Origin: Odiellus spinosus
Lineage: Eukaryota > Arthropoda > Arachnida > Opiliones > Phalangiidae
Reading direction: 5' to 3'
DNA length: 64,000 bases
Assembly: GCA_963920705.1 (NCBI GenBank)
Contig: OY987239.1
Span: 310,001-374,000 of the forward strand
Notes under the pieces: model-generated
The model's input: the letters and a program-made list of their open reading frames with translations, nothing else
What the model was told of the DNA's origin: nothing
Databases searched by the model: none
Part shown: piece after piece, positions 30,252 through 45,300 of the stretch
Numbering within the stretch: the stretch's first letter is position 1
Layout of the letters: each line of letters opens with the position of its first letter
Program-made: the position numbers and the translations under genes

Positions 30252-33200
30252 TCCCTCCGACGGGCGTTAAAATCGAGTAAACCGCGGTCAATAAGGGGTC
30301 CGGAGAGGCGTCCGCGATTTAAACAGGGACGCGAAAAGTGGCAAAAAACGGCTCGTAGCGCGAAAACGATACCGTTTCCTTTAAAAGAAAGAAGGGTCGT
30401 TTACTTTAAAAAAAAAAATCGAATTTTTCCGCGTTTTTTTCGGCCTTTTGGGTAGCCTTATTTCGACGGAAATAGCGATTTAATCCGGAAATAAATCGAT
30501 GGAATCGGTAGGCGAGAGGGAGATCTATCGATTAATCGTTTTATAAGGGGTCTACGACGCGTAGTTCCCGTTTTACTCGCTTCCGAAAGTTGTCCCACCA
30601 GTGGGACAACTTTCGAAAAACTGGCGTTAGAACGAAAAGGAAAGTAAAATCCGGTCAGCCCGACTACCGCGGTTCTAACCCCCCTCCCCCCTTTTTCCAC
30701 CCCCTTTCCCCCCCCTTTTCGCCGTTTTTCCCCCTTTTTCCCCCCTTTTTCCTTTTCCGGACTATTTTTCCCTATTTTCCCTTCCCCCCTCCCTCCCCCT
30801 CCCTCCCTCTTTTTTTCTCCTTCCCCCTTCTCCTTTATCCTTCCCCCACCCCCCTTTTTTTTTTTTTTTAAAGCGAGACGGTGTGGCTATTACTACGGGC
30901 TCGACGACCTTGTTTTTCTTTTTTTTTTTCGTTTTTTATTCGTTTTTCGGCGTCATTGGCACTCGGAATAGGCGTACGAACGCCCCGCCCTTCCCTCATA
31001 TCGAGATTTATAAAAAAAAAAAAATTTGAAATAAAATTCGACCGACGAAAAAAAAAATCCGTTTCACTTTCCCTTTATTTCGAGTTAAAAACCCGTTATT
31101 ATTACCCGTTTTATCGCGAGTAACGATAAAATGATTTTTACGTGGAAAAATAACGACGTAACGGGCGTTAAAAGGCAATTTCGTTCTTGTCCCACTGGTG
31201 GGACAAGTTTTATTTTCGTTTTTTCCGATCGGAATTGAATTTTTCCGAAAAAGGATCCTCGCGAGACTACGTCACCGAAAATTCGGCTCACCCGATAGAG
31301 TATTTAGTGAATAAATCGAGCGTAAACCCGCTAATTTAGTCGAGTTTGGAGTAAATTTAAAAATTAAGTACGATCGTAATCGAAATTTTGATTGGGCCAA
31401 GTTCTGGCGAATTTGGTCTAGTTTCGTCGCGGAGTGACGTCGTATTTTTAATTTCGATATTTTTGGGAAATTAAACGAGTCTAAGCGAAGGGGCTCGGCG
31501 AAAGTTCAAAGTTCGTTAAAATAGCGAATATAAGCGCGAGAGAAAATTCGGCGTGGTGGCGTTATTCGAAAATGTCCCTAGTCCGGTAATCGACTAACTA
31601 ACTCCCTCCGACGGGCGTTAAAATCGAGTAAACCGCGGTCAATAAGGGGTCCGGAGAGGCGTCCGCGATTTAAACAGGGACGCGAAAAGTGGCAAAAAAC
31701 GGCTCGTAGCGCGAAAACGATACCGTTTCCGGTAAAAGGAAGAAGGGTCGTTTACTTTAAAAAAAAAAAATCGAATTTTTCCGCGTTTTTTTCGGCCTAT
31801 TGGGTAGCCTTATTTCGACGGAAATAGCGATTTAATCCGGAAATAAATCGATGGAATCGGTAGGCGAGAGGGAGATCTATCGATTAATCGTTTTATAAGG
31901 GGTCTACGACGCGTAGTTCCCGTTTTACTCGCTTCCGAAAGTTGTCCCACCAGTGGGACAACTTTCGAAAAACTGGCGTTAGAACGAAAAGGAAAGTAAA
32001 ATCCGGTCAGCCCGACTACCGCGGTTCTAACCCCCCCTCCCCCCTTTTTCCACCCCCTTTTTCCCCCCTTTTCGCCGTTTTTCCCCCTTTTTCCCCCTTT
32101 TTCCCCCCTTTTTCCTTTTCCGGACTATTTTTCCCTATTTTCCCTTCCCCCCTCCCTCCCCCTCCCTCCCTCTTTTTTTCTTCTTCCTCCTTCTCCTTTA
32201 TCCTTCCCCCACCCCCCTTTTTTTTTTTTTTTAAAGCGAGACGGTGTGGCTATTACTACGGGCTCGACGACCTTGTTTTTCTTTTTTTTCGTTTTTTATT
32301 CGTTTTTCGGCGTCATTGGCACTCGGAATAGGCGTACGAACGCCCCGCCCTTCCCTCATATCGAGATTTATAAAAAAAAAAAAAATTTGAAATAAAATTC
32401 GACCGACGAAAAAAAAAATCCGTTTCACTTTCCCTTTATTTCGAGTTAAAAACCCGTTATTATTACCCGTTTTATCGCGAGTAACGATAAAATGATTTTT
32501 ACGTGGAAAAATAACGACGTAACGGGCGTTAAAAGGCAATTTCGTTCTTGTCCCACTGGTGGGACAAGTTTTATTTTCGTTTTTTCCGATCGGAATTGAA
32601 TTTTTCCGAAAAAGGATCCTCGCGAGACTACGTCACCGAAAATTCGGCTCTCCCGATAGAGTATTTAGTGAATAAATCGAGCGTAAACCCGCTAATTTAG
32701 TCGAGTTTGGAGTTAGTTTAAAAATTAAGTACGATCGTAATCGAAATTTTGATTGGGCCAAGTTCTGGCGAATTTGGTCTAGTTTCGTCGCGGAGTGACG
32801 TCGTATTTTTAATTTCGATATTTTTGGGAAATTAAACGAGTCTAAGCGAAGGGGCTCGGCGAAAGTTCAAAGTTCGTTAAAATAGCGAATATAAGCGCGA
32901 GAGAAAATTCGGCGTGGTGGCGTTATTCGAAAATGTCCCTAGTCCGGTAATCGACTAACTAACTCCCTCCGACGGGCGTTAAAATCGAGTAAACCGCGGT
33001 CAATAAGGGGTCCGGAGAGGCGTCCGCGATTTAAACAGGGACGCAAAAAGTGGCAAAAAACGGCTCGTAGCGCGAAAACGATACCGTTTCCGGTAAAAGG
33101 AAGAAGGGTCGTTTACTTTAAAAAAAAAAAAAATCGAATTTTTCCGCGTTTTTTTCGGCCTTTTGGGTAGCCTTATTTCGACGGAAATAGCGATTTAATC

Positions 33201-36200
33201 CGGAAATAAATCGATGGAATCGGTAGGCGAGAGGGAGATCTATCGATTAATCGTTTTATAAGGGGTCTACGACGCGTAGTTCCCGTTTTACTCGCTTCCG
33301 AAAGTTGTCCCACCAGTGGGACAACTTTCGAAAAACTGGCGTTAGAACGAAAAGGAAAGTAAAATCCGGTCAGCCCGACTACCGCGGTTCTAACCCCCCC
33401 TCCCCCCTTTTTCCACCCCCTTTCCCCCCCCTTTTCGCCGTTTTTCCCCCTTTTTCCCCCCTTTTTCCTTTTCCGGACTATTTTTCCCTATTTTCCCTTC
33501 CCCCCTCCCTCCCCCTCCCTCCCTCTTTTTTTCTCCTTCCCCCTTCTCCTTTATCCTTCCCCCACCCCCTTTTTTTTTTTTTTTTTTAAAGCGAGACGGT
33601 GTGGCTATTACTACGGGCTCGACGACCTTGTTTTTCTTTTTTTTTTCGTTTTTTATTCGTTTTTCGGCGTCATTGGCACTCGGAATAGGCGTACGAACGC
33701 CCCGCCCTTCCCTCATATCGAGATTTATAAAAAAAAAAAATTTTGAAATAAAATTCGACCGACGAAAAAAAAAATCCGTTTCACTTTCCCTTTATTTCGA
33801 GTTAAAAACCCGTTATTATTACCCGTTTTATCGCGAGTAACGATAAAATGATTTTTACGTGGAAAAATAACGACGTAACGGGCGTTAAAAGGCAATTTCG
33901 TTCTTGTCCCACTGGTGGGACAAGTTTTATTTTCGTTTTTTCCGATCGGAATTGAATTTTTCCGAAAAAGGATCCTCGCGAGACTACGTCACCGAAAATT
34001 CGGCTCTCCCGATAGAGTATTTAGTGAATAAATCGAGCGTAAACCCGCTAATTTAGTCGAGTTTGGAGTTAGTTTAAAAATTAAGTACGATCGTAATCGA
34101 AATTTTGATTGGGCCAAGTTCTGGCGAATTTGGTCTAGTTTCGTCGCGGAGTGACGTCGTATTTTTAATTTCGATATTTTTGGGAAATTAAACGAGTCTA
34201 AGCGAAGGGGCTCGGCGAAAGTTCAAAGTTCGTTAAAATAGCGAATATAAGCGCGAGAGAAAATTCGGCGTGGTGGCGTTATTCGAAAATGTCCCTAGTC
34301 CGGTAATCGACTAACTAACTCCCTCCGACGGGCGTTAAAATCGAGTAAACCGCGGTCAATAAGGGGTCCGGAGAGGCGTCCGCGATTTAAACAGGGACGC
34401 AAAAAGTGGCAAAAAACGGCTCGTAGCGCGAAAACGATACCGTTTCCGGTAAAAGGAAGAAGGGTCGTTTACTTTAAAAAAAAAAAAAATCGAATTTTTC
34501 CGCGTTTTTTTCGGCCTTTTGGGTAGCCTTATTTCGACGGAAATAGCGATTTAATCCGGAAATAAATCGATGGAATCGGTAGGCGAGAGGGAGATCTATC
34601 GATTAATCGTTTTATAAGGGGTCTACGACGCGTAGTTCCCGTTTTACTCGCTTCCGAAAGTTGTCCCACCAGTGGGACAACTTTCGAAAAACTGGCGTTA
34701 GAACGAAAAGGAAAGTAAAATCCGGTCAGCCCGACTACCGCGGTTCTAACCCCCCCTCCCCCCTTTTTCCACCCCCTTTCCCCCCCCCTTTTCGCCGTTT
34801 TTCCCCCTTTTTCCCCCCTTTTTCCTTTTCCGGACTATTTTTCCCTATTTTCCCTTCCCCCCTCCCTCCCCCTCCCTCCCTCTTTTTTTCTCCTTCCCCC
34901 TTCTCCTTTATCCTTCCCCCACCCCCTTTTTTTTTTTTTTTTTAAAGCGAGACGGTGTGGCTATTACTACGGGCTCGACGACCTTGTTTTTCTTTTTTTT
35001 TTCGTTTTTTATTCGTTTTTCGGCGTCATTGGCACTCGGAATAGGCGTACGAACGCCCCGCCCTTCCCTCATATCGAGATTTATAAAAAAAAAAAATTTT
35101 GAAATAAAATTCGACCGACGAAAAAAAAAATCCGTTTCACTTTCCCTTTATTTCGAGTTAAAAACCCGTTATTATTACCCGTTTTATCGCGAGTAACGAT
35201 AAAATGATTTTTACGTGGAAAAATAACGACGTAACGGGCGTTAAAAGGCAATTTCGTTCTTGTCCCACTGGTGGGACAAGTTTTATTTTCGTTTTTTCCG
35301 ATCGGAATTGAATTTTTCCGAAAAAGGATCCTCGCGAGACTACGTCACCGAAAATTCGGCTCTCCCGATAGAGTATTTAGTGAATAAATCGAGCGTAAAC
35401 CCGCTAATTTAGTCGAGTTTGGAGTTAGTTTAAAAATTAAGTACGATCGTAATCGAAATTTTGATTGGGCCAAGTTCTGGCGAATTTGGTCTAGTTTCGT
35501 CGCGGAGTGACGTCGTATTTTTAATTTCGATATTTTTGGGAAATTAAACGAGTCTAAGCGAAGGAGCTCGGCGAAAGTTCAAAGTTCGTTAAAATAGCGA
35601 ATATAAGCGCGAGAGAAAATTCGGCGTGGTGGCGTTATTCGAAAATGTCCCTAGTCCGGTAATCGACTAACTAACTCCCTCCGACGGGCGTTAAAATCGA
35701 GTAAACCGCGGTCAATAAGGGGTCCGGAGAGGCGTCCGCGATTTAAACAGGGACGCAAAAAGTGGCAAAAAACGGCTCGTAGCGCGAAAACGATACCGTT
35801 TCCGGTAAAAGGAAGAAGGGTCGTTTACTTTAAAAAAAAAAATCGAATTTTTCCGCGTTTTTTTCGGCCTTTTGGGTAGCCTTATTTCGACGGAAATAGC
35901 GATTTAATCCGGAAATAAATCGATGGAATCGGTAGGCGAGAGGGAGATCTATCGATTAATCGTTTTATAAGGGGTCTACGACGCGTAGTTCCCGTTTTAC
36001 TCGCTTCCGAAAGTTGTCCCACCAGTGGGACAACTTTCGAAAAACTGGCGTTAGAACGAAAAGGAAAGTAAAATCCGGTCAGCCCGACTACCGCGGTTCT
36101 AACCCCCCCTCCCCCCTTTTTCCACCCCCTTTTTCCCCCCTTTTCGCCGTTTTCCCCCCTTTTTCCCCCCTTTTTCCTTTTCCGGACTATTTTTCCCTAT

Positions 36201-39200
36201 TTTACCTTCCCCCCTCCCTCCCCCTCCCTCCCTCTTTTTTTCTCCTTCCCCCTTCTCCTTTATCCTTCCCCCACCCCCCCTTTTTTTTTTTTTAAAGCGA
36301 GACGGTGTGGCTATTACTACGGGCTCGACGACCTTGTTTTTCTTTTTTTTTTCGTTTTTTATTCGTTTTTCGGCGTCATTGGCACTCGGAATAGGCGTAC
36401 GAACGCCCCGCCCTTCCCTCATATCGAGATTTATAAAAAAAAAAAAATTTGAAATAAAATTCGACCGACGAAAAAAAAAATCCGTTTCACTTTCCCTTTA
36501 TTTCGAGTTAAAAACCCGTTATTATTACCCGTTTTATCGCGAGTAACGATAAAATGATTTTTACGTGGAAAAATAACGACGTAACGGGCGTTAAAAGGCA
36601 ATTTCGTTCTTGTCCCACTGGTGGGACAAGTTTTATTTTCGTTTTTTCCGATCGGAATTGAATTTTTCCGAAAAAGGATCCTCGCGAGACTACGTCACCG
36701 AAAATTCGGCTCTCCCGATAGAGTATTTAGTGAATAAATCGAGCGTAAACCCGCTAATTTAGTCGAGTTTGGAGTTAGTTTAAAAATTAAGTACGATCGT
36801 AATCGAAATTTTGATTGGGCCAAGTTCTGGCGAATTTGGTCTAGTTTCGTCGCGGAGTGACGTCGTATTTTTAATTTCGATATTTTTGGGAAATTAAACG
36901 AGTCTAAGCGAAGGAGCTCGGCGAAAGTTCAAAGTTCGTTAAAATAGCGAATATAAGCGCGAGAGAAAATTCGGCGTGGTGGCGTTATTCGAAAATGTCC
37001 CTAGTCCGGTAATCGACTAACTAACTCCCTCCGACGGGCGTTAAAATCGAGTAAACCGCGGTCAAAAAGGGGTCCGGAGAGGCGTCCGCGATTTAAACAG
37101 GGACGCGAAAAGTGGCAAAAAACGGCTCGTAGCGCGAAAACGATACCGTTTCCGGTAAAAGGAAGAAGGGTCGTTTACTTTAAAAAAAAAAAAATCGAAT
37201 TTTTCCGCGTTTTTTTCGGCCTTTTGGGTAGCCTTATTTCGACGGAAATAGCGATTTAATCCGGAAATAAATCGATGGAATCGGTAGGCGAGAGGGAGAT
37301 CTATCGATTAATCGTTTTATAAGGGGTCTACGACGCGTAGTTCCCGTTTTACTCGCTTCCGAAAGTTGTCCCACCAGTGGGACAACGTTCGAAAAACTGG
37401 CATTAGAACGAAAAGGAAAGTAAAATCCGGTCAGCCCGACTACCGCGGTTCTAACCTCCCTCCCCCCTTTTTCCCCACATTTTCGCCGTTTTTCCCCCTT
37501 TTTCCCCCCTTTTTCCTTTTCCGGACTATTTTTCCCTATTTTCCCTTCCCCCTGCCTCCCCCTCCCTCCCTCTTTTTTTCTCCTTCCCCCTTCTCCTTTA
37601 TCCTTCCCCCACCCCCTTTTTTTTTTTTTTAAAGCGAGACGGTGTGGCTATTACTACGGGCTCGACGACCTTGTTTTTCTTTTTTTTTTTTCGTTTTTTA
37701 TTCGTTTTTCGGCGTCATTGGCACTCGGAATAGGCGTACGAACGACCCGCCCTTCCCTCATATCGAGATTTATAAAAAAAAAAATTTTGAAATAAAATTC
37801 GACCGACGAAAAAAAAATCCGTTTCACTTTCCCTTTATTTCGAGTTAAAAACCCGTTATTATTACCCGTTTTATCGCGAGTAACGATAAAATGATTTTTA
37901 CGTGGAAAAATAACGACGTAACGGGCGTTAAAAGGCAATTTCGTTCTTGTCCCACTGGTGGGACAAGTTTTATTTTCGTTTTTTCCGATCGGAATTGAAT
38001 TTTTCCGAAAAAGGATCCTCGCGAGACTACGTCACCGAAAATTCGGCTCTCCCGATAGAGTATTTAGTGAATAAATCGAGCGTAAACCCGCTAATTTAGT
38101 CGAGTTTGGAGTTAGTTTAAAAATTAAGTACGATCGTAATCGAAATTTTGATTGGGCCAAGTTCTGGCGAATTTGGTCTAGTTTCGTCGCGGAGTGACGT
38201 CGTATTTTTAATTTCGATATTTTTGGGAAATTAAACGAGTCTAAGCGAAGGGGCTCGGCGAAAGTTCAAAGTTCGTTAAAATAGCGAATATAAGCGCGAG
38301 AGAAAATTCGGCGTGGTGGCGTTATTCGAAAATGTCCCTAGTCCGGTAATCGACTAACTAACTCCCTCCGACGGGCGTTAAAATCGAGTAAACCGCGGTC
38401 AAAAAGGGGTCCGGAGAGGCGTCCGCGATTTAAACAGGGACGCGAAAAGTGGCAAAAAACGGCTCGTAGCGCGAAAACGATACCGTTTCCGGTAAAAGGA
38501 AGAAGGGTCGTTTACTTTAAAAAAAAAAAAAAAAAATCGAATTTTTCCGCGTTTTTTTCGGCCTTTTGGGTAGCCTTATTTCGACGGAAATAGCTATTTA
38601 ATCCGGAAATAAATCGATGGAATCGGTAGGCGAGAGGGAGATCTATCGATTAATCGTTTTATAAGGGGTCTACGACGCGTAGTTCCCGTTTTACTCGCTT
38701 CCGAAAGTTGTCCCACCAGTGGGACAACTTTCGAAAAACTGGCGTTAGAACGAAAAGGAAAGTAAAATCCGGTCAGCCCGACTACCGCGGTTCTAACCCC
38801 CCCTCCCCCCTTTTTCCACCCCCTTTCCCCCCCCCCTTTTCGCCTTTTTTCCCCCTTTTTCCCCCCTTTTTCCTTTTCCGGACTATTTTTCCCTATTTTC
38901 CCTTCCCCCCTCCCTCCCCCTCCCTCCCTCTTTTTTTCTCCTTCCCCCTTCTCCTTTATCCTTCCCCCACCCCCCCTTTTTTTTTTTTTTTTAAAGCGAG
39001 ACGGTGTGGCTATTACTACGGGCTCGACGACCTTGTTTTTCTTTTTTTTTTTCCGTTTTTTATTCGTTTTTCGGCGTCATTGGCACTCGGAATAGGCGTA
39101 CGAACGCCCCGCCCTTCCCTCATATCGAGATTTATAAAAAAAAAAAATTTTGAAATAAAATTCGACCGACGAAAAAAAAATCCGTTTCACTTTCCCTTTA

Positions 39201-42200
39201 TTTCGAGTTAAAAACCCGTTATTATTACCCGTTTTATCGCGAGTAACGATAAAATGATTTTTAAGTGGAAAAATAACGACGTAACGGGCGTTAAAAGGCA
39301 ATTTCGTTCTTGTCCCACTGGTGGGACAAGTTTTATTTTCGTTTTTTCCGATCGGAATTGAATTTTTCCGAAAAAGGATCCTCGCGAGACTACGTCACCG
39401 AAAATTCGGCTCTCCCGATAGAGTATTTAGTGAATAAATCGAGCGTAAACCCGCTAATATAGTCGAGTTTGGAGTTAGTTTAAAAATTAAGTACGATCGT
39501 AATCGAAATTTTGATTGGGCCAAGTTCTGGCGAATTTGGTCTAGTTTCGTCGCGGAGTGACGTCGTATTTTTAATTTCGATATTTTTGGGAAATTAAACG
39601 AGTCTAAGCGAATGGGCTCGGCGAAAGTTCAAAGTTCGTTAAAATAGCGAATATAAGCGCGAGAGAAAATTCGGCGTGGTGGCGTTATTCGAAAATGTCC
39701 CTAGTCCGGTAATCGACTAACTAACTCCCTCCGACGGGCGTTAAAATCGAGTAAACCGCGGTCAAAAAGGGGTCCGGAGAGGCGTCCGCGATTTAAACAG
39801 GGACGCGAAAAGTGGCAAAAAACGGCTCGTAGCGCGAAAACGATACCGTTTCCGGTAAAAGGAAGAAGGGTCGTTTACTTTAAAAAAAAAAAATCGAATT
39901 TTTCCGCGTTTTTTTTGGCCTTTTGGGTAGCCTTATTTCGACGGAAATAGCGATTTAATCCGGAAATAAATCGATGGAATCGGTAGGCGAGAGGGAGATC
40001 TATCGATTAACCGTTTTATAAGGGGTCTACGACGCGTAGTTCCCGTTTTACTCGCTTCCGAAAGTTGTCCCACCAGTGGGACAACGTTCGAAAAACTGGC
40101 ATTAGAACGAAAAGGAAAGTAAAATCCGGTCAGCCCGACTACCGCGGTTCTAACCCCCCTCCCCCCTTTTTCCCCACATTTTCGCCGTTTTTCCCCCTTT
40201 TTCCCCCCTTTTTCCTTTTCCGGACTATTTTTCCCTATTTTCCCTTCCCCCTCCCTCCCTCTTTTTTTCTCCTTCCCCCTTCTCCTTTATCCTTCCCCCA
40301 CCCCCCTTTTTTTTTTTTTTTTTTAAAGCGAGACGGTGTGGCTATTACTACGGGCTCGACGACCTTGTTTTTCTTTTTTTTTTCGTTTTTTATTCGTTTT
40401 TCGGCGTCATTGGCACTCGGAATAGGCGTACGAACGACCCGCCCTTCCCTCATATCGAGATTTATAAAAAAAAAAATTTTGAAATAAAATTCGACCGACG
40501 AAAAATAAAATCCGTTTCTCTTTCCCTTTATTTCGAGTTAAAAACCCGTTATTATTACCCGTTTTATCGCGAGTAACGATAAAATGATTTTTACGTGGAA
40601 AAATAACGACGTAACGGGCGTTAAAAGGCAATTTCGTTCTTGTCCCACTGGTGGGACAAGTTTTATTTTCGTTTTTTCCGATCGGAATTGAATTTTTCCG
40701 AAAAAGGATCCTCGCGAGACTACGTCACCGAAAATTCGGCTCTCCCGATAGAGTATTTAGTGAATAAATCGAGCGTAAACCCGCTAATTTAGTCGAGTTT
40801 GGAGTTAGTTTAAAAATTAAGTACGATCGTAATCGAAATTTTGATTGGGCCAAGTTCTGGCGAATTTGGTCTAGTTTCGTCGCGGAGTGACGTCGTATTT
40901 TTAATTTCGATATTTTTGGGAAATTAAACGAGTCTAAGCGAAGGAGCTCGGCGAAAGTTCAAAGTTCGTTAAAATAGCGAATATAAGCGCGAGAGAAAAT
41001 TCGGCGTGGTGGCGTTATTCGAAAATGTCCCTAGTCCGGTAATCGACTAACTAACTCCCTCCGACGGGCGTTAAAATCGAGTAAACCGCGGTCAAAAAGG
41101 GGTCCGGAGAGGCGTCCGCGATTTAAACAGGGACGCGAAAAGTGGCAAAAAACGGCTCGTAGCGCGAAAACGATACCGTTTCCGGTAAAAGGAAGAAGGG
41201 TCGTTTACTTTAAAAAAAAAAATCGAATTTTTCCGCGTTTTTTTCGGCCTTTTGGGTAGCCTTATTTCGACGGAAATAGCGATTTAATCCGGAAATAAAT
41301 CGATGGAATCGGTAGGCGAGAGGGAGATCTATCGATTAATCGTTTTATAAGGGGTCTACGACGCGTAGTTCCCGTTTTACTCGCTTCCGAAAGTTGTCCC
41401 ACCAGTGGGACAACGTTCGAAAAACTGGCATTAGAACGAAAAGGAAAGTAAAATCCGGTCAGCCCGACTACCGCGGTTCTAACCCCCCCTCCCCCCTTTT
41501 TCCCCACCTTTTCGCCGTTTTTCCCCCTTTTTCCCCCCTTTTTCCTTTTCCGGACTATTTTTCCCTATTTTCCCTTCCCCCCTCCCTCCCTCTTTTTTTC
41601 TCCTTCCCCCTTCTCCTTTATCCTTCCCCCACCCCCCCTTTTTTTTTTTTTTTTTTAAAGCGAGACGGTGTGGCTATTACTACGGGCTCGACGACCTTGT
41701 TTTTCTTTTTTTTTTTCGTTTTTTATTCGTTTTTCGGCGTCATTGGCACTCGGAATAGGCGTACGAACGCCCCGCCCTTCCCTCATATCGAGATTTATAT
41801 ATAAAAAAAATTTTGAAATAAAATTCGACCGACGAAAAAAAAAATCCGTTTCACTTTCCCTTTATTTCGAGTTAAAAACCCGTTATTATTACCCGTTTTA
41901 TCGCGAGTAACGATAAAATGATTTTTACGTGGAAAAATAACGACGTAACGGGCGTTAAAAGGCAATTTCGTTCTTGTCCCACTGGTGGGACAAGTTTTAT
42001 TTTCGTTTTTTCCGATCGGAATTGAATTTTTCCGAAAAAGGATCCTCGCGAGACTACGTCACCGAAAATTCGGCTCTCCCGATAGAGTATTTAGTGAATA
42101 AATCGAGCGTAAACCCGCTAATTTAGTCGAGTTTGGAGTTAGTTTAAAAATTAAGTACGATCGTAATCGAAATTTTGATTGGGCCAAGTTCTGGCGAATT

Positions 42201-42389
42201 TGGTCTAGTTTCGTCGCGGAGTGACGTCGTATTTTTAATTTCGATATTTTTGGGAAATTAAACGAGTCTAAGCGAAGGGGCTCGGCGAAAGTTCAAAGTT
42301 CGTTAAAATAGCGAATATAAGCGCGAGAGACAATTCGGCGTGGTGGCGTTATTCGAAAATGTCCCTAGTCCGGTAATCGACTAACTAAC

Positions 42390-45300
42390 TCCCTCCGACG
42401 GGCGTTAAAATCGAGTAAACCGCGGTCAAAAAGGGGTCCGGAGAGGCGTCCGCGATTTAAACAGGGACGCGAAAAGTGGCAAAAAACGGCTCGTAGCGCC
42501 AAAACGATACCGTTTCCGGTAAAAGGAAGAAGGGTCGTTTACTTTAAAAAAAAAAAAAAAATCGAATTTTTCCGCGTTTTTTTCGGCCTTTTGGGTAGCC
42601 TTATTTCGACGGAAATAGCGATTTAATCCGGAAATAAATCGATGGAATCGGTAGGCGAGAGGGAGATCTATCGATTAATCGTTTTATAAGGGGTCTACGA
42701 CGCGTAGTTCCCGTTTTACTCGCTTCCGAAAGTTGTCCCACCAGTGGGACAACGTTCGAAAAACTGGCATTAGAACGAAAAGGAAAGTAAAATCCGGTCA
42801 GCCCGACTACCGCGGTTCTAACCTCCCTCCCCCCTTTTTCCCCACATTTTCGCCGTTTTTCCCCCTTTTTCCCCCCTTTTTCCTTTTCCGGACTATTTTT
42901 CCCTATTTTCCCTTCCCCCTGCCTCCCCCTCCCTCCCTCTTTTTTTCTCCTTCCCCCTTCTCCTTTATCCTTCCCCCACCCCCTTTTTTTTTTTTTAAAG
43001 CGAGACGGTGTGGCTATTACTACGGGCTCGACGACCTTGTTTTTCTTTTTTTTTTTCGTTTTTTATTCGTTTTTCGGCGTCATTGGCACTCGGAATAGGC
43101 GTACGAACGACCCGCCCTTCCCTCATATCGAGATTTATAAAAAAAAAAATTTTGAAATAAAATTCGACCGACGAAAAAAAAAATCCGTTTCACTTTCCCT
43201 TTATTTCGAGTTAAAAACCCGTTATTATTACCCGTTTTATCGCGAGTAACGATAAAATGATTTTTACGTGGAAAAATAACGACGTAACGGGCGTTAAAAG
43301 GCAATTTCGTTCTTGTCCCACTGGTGGGACAAGTTTTATTTTCGTTTTTTCCGATCGGAATTGAATTTTTCCGAAAAAGGATCCTCGCGAGACTACGTCA
43401 CCGAAAATTCGGCTCTCCCGATAGAGTATTTAGTGAATAAATCGAGCGTAAACCCGCTAATTTAGTCGAGTTTGGAGTTAGTTTAAAAATTAAGTACGAT
43501 CGTAATCGAAATTTTGATTGGGCCAAGTTCTGGCGAATTTGGTCTAGTTTCGTCGCGGAGTGACGTCGTATTTTTAATTTCGATATTTTTGGGAAATTAA
43601 ACGAGTCTAAGCGAAGGGGCTCGGCGAAAGTTCAAAGTTCGTTAAAATAGCGAATATAAGCGCGAGAGAAAATTCGGCGTGGTGGCGTTATTCGAAAATG
43701 TCCCTAGTCCGGTAATCGACTAACTAACTCCCTCCGACGGGCGTTAAAATCGAGTAAACCGCGGTCAAAAAGGGGTCCGGAGAGGCGTCCGCGATTTAAA
43801 CAGGGACGCGAAAAGTGGCAAAAAACGGCTCGTAGCGCGAAAACGATACCGTTTCCGGTAAAAGGAAGAAGGGTCGTTTACTTTAAAAAAAAAAAAATCG
43901 AATTTTTCCGCGTTTTTTTCGGCCTTTTGGGTAGCCTTATTTCGACGGAAATAGCGATTTAATCCGGAAATAAATCGATGGAATCGGTAGGCGAGAGGGA
44001 GATCTATCGATTAATCGTTTTATAAGGGGTCTACGACGCGTAGTTCCCGTTTTACTCGCTTCCGAAAGTTGTCCCACCAGTGGGACAACTTTCGAAAAAC
44101 TGGCGTTAGAACGAAAAGGAAAGTAAAATCCGGTCAGCCCGACTACCGCGGTTCTAACCCCCTCTCCCCCCTTTTTCCACCCCCTTTCTCCCCCCCTTTT
44201 CGCCGTTTTTCCCCCTTTTTCCCCCCTTTTTCCTTTTCCGGACTATTTTTCCCTATTTTCCCTTCCCCCCTCCCTCCCCCTCCCTCCCTCTTTTTTTCTC
44301 CTTCCCCCTTCTCCTTTATCCTTCCCCCACCCCCCCCTTTTTTTTTTTTTTTAAAGCGAGACGGTGTGGCTATTACTACGGGCTCGACGACCTTGTTTTT
44401 CTTTTTTTTTTTCGTTTTTTATTCGTTTTTCGGCGTCATTGGCACTCGGAATAGGCGTACGAACGCCCCGCCCTTCCCTCATATCGAGATTTATAAAAAA
44501 AAAAAAAATTGAAATAAAATTCGACCGACGAAAAAAAAAATCCGTTTCACTTTCCCTTTATTTCGAGTTAAAAACCCGTTATTATTACCCGTTTTATCGC
44601 GAGTAACGATAAAATGATTTTTACGTGGAAAAATAACGACGTAACGGGCGTTAAAAGGCAATTTCGTTCTTGTCCCACTGGTGGGACAAGTTTTATTTTC
44701 GTTTTTTCCGATCGGAATTGAATTTTTCCGAAAAAGGATCCTCGCGAGACTACGTCACCGAAAATTCGGCTCTCCCGATAGAGTATTTAGTGAATAAATC
44801 GAGCGTAAACCCGCTAATTTAGTCGAGTTTGGAGTTAGTTTAAAAATTAAGTACGATCGTAATCGAAATTTTGATTGGGCCAAGTTCTGGCGAATTTGGT
44901 CTAGTTTCGTCGCGGAGTGACGTCGTATTTTTAATTTCGATATTTTTGGGAAATTAAACGAGTCTAAGCGAAGGGGCTCGGCGAAAGTTCAAAGTTCGTT
45001 AAAATAGCGAATATAAGCGCGAGAGACAATTCGGCGTGGTGGCGTTATTCGAAAATGTCCCTAGTCCGGTAATCGACTAACTAACTCCCTCCGACGGGCG
45101 TTAAAATCGAGTAAACCGCGGTCAAAAAGGGGTCCGGAGAGGCGTCCGCGATTTAAACAGGGACGCGAAAAGTGGCAAAAAACGGCTCGTAGCGCCAAAA
45201 CGATACCGTTTCCGGTAAAAGGAAGAAGGGTCGTTTACTTTAAAAAAAAAAAAAAAATCGAATTTTTCCGCGTTTTTTTCGGCCTTTTGGGTAGCCTTAT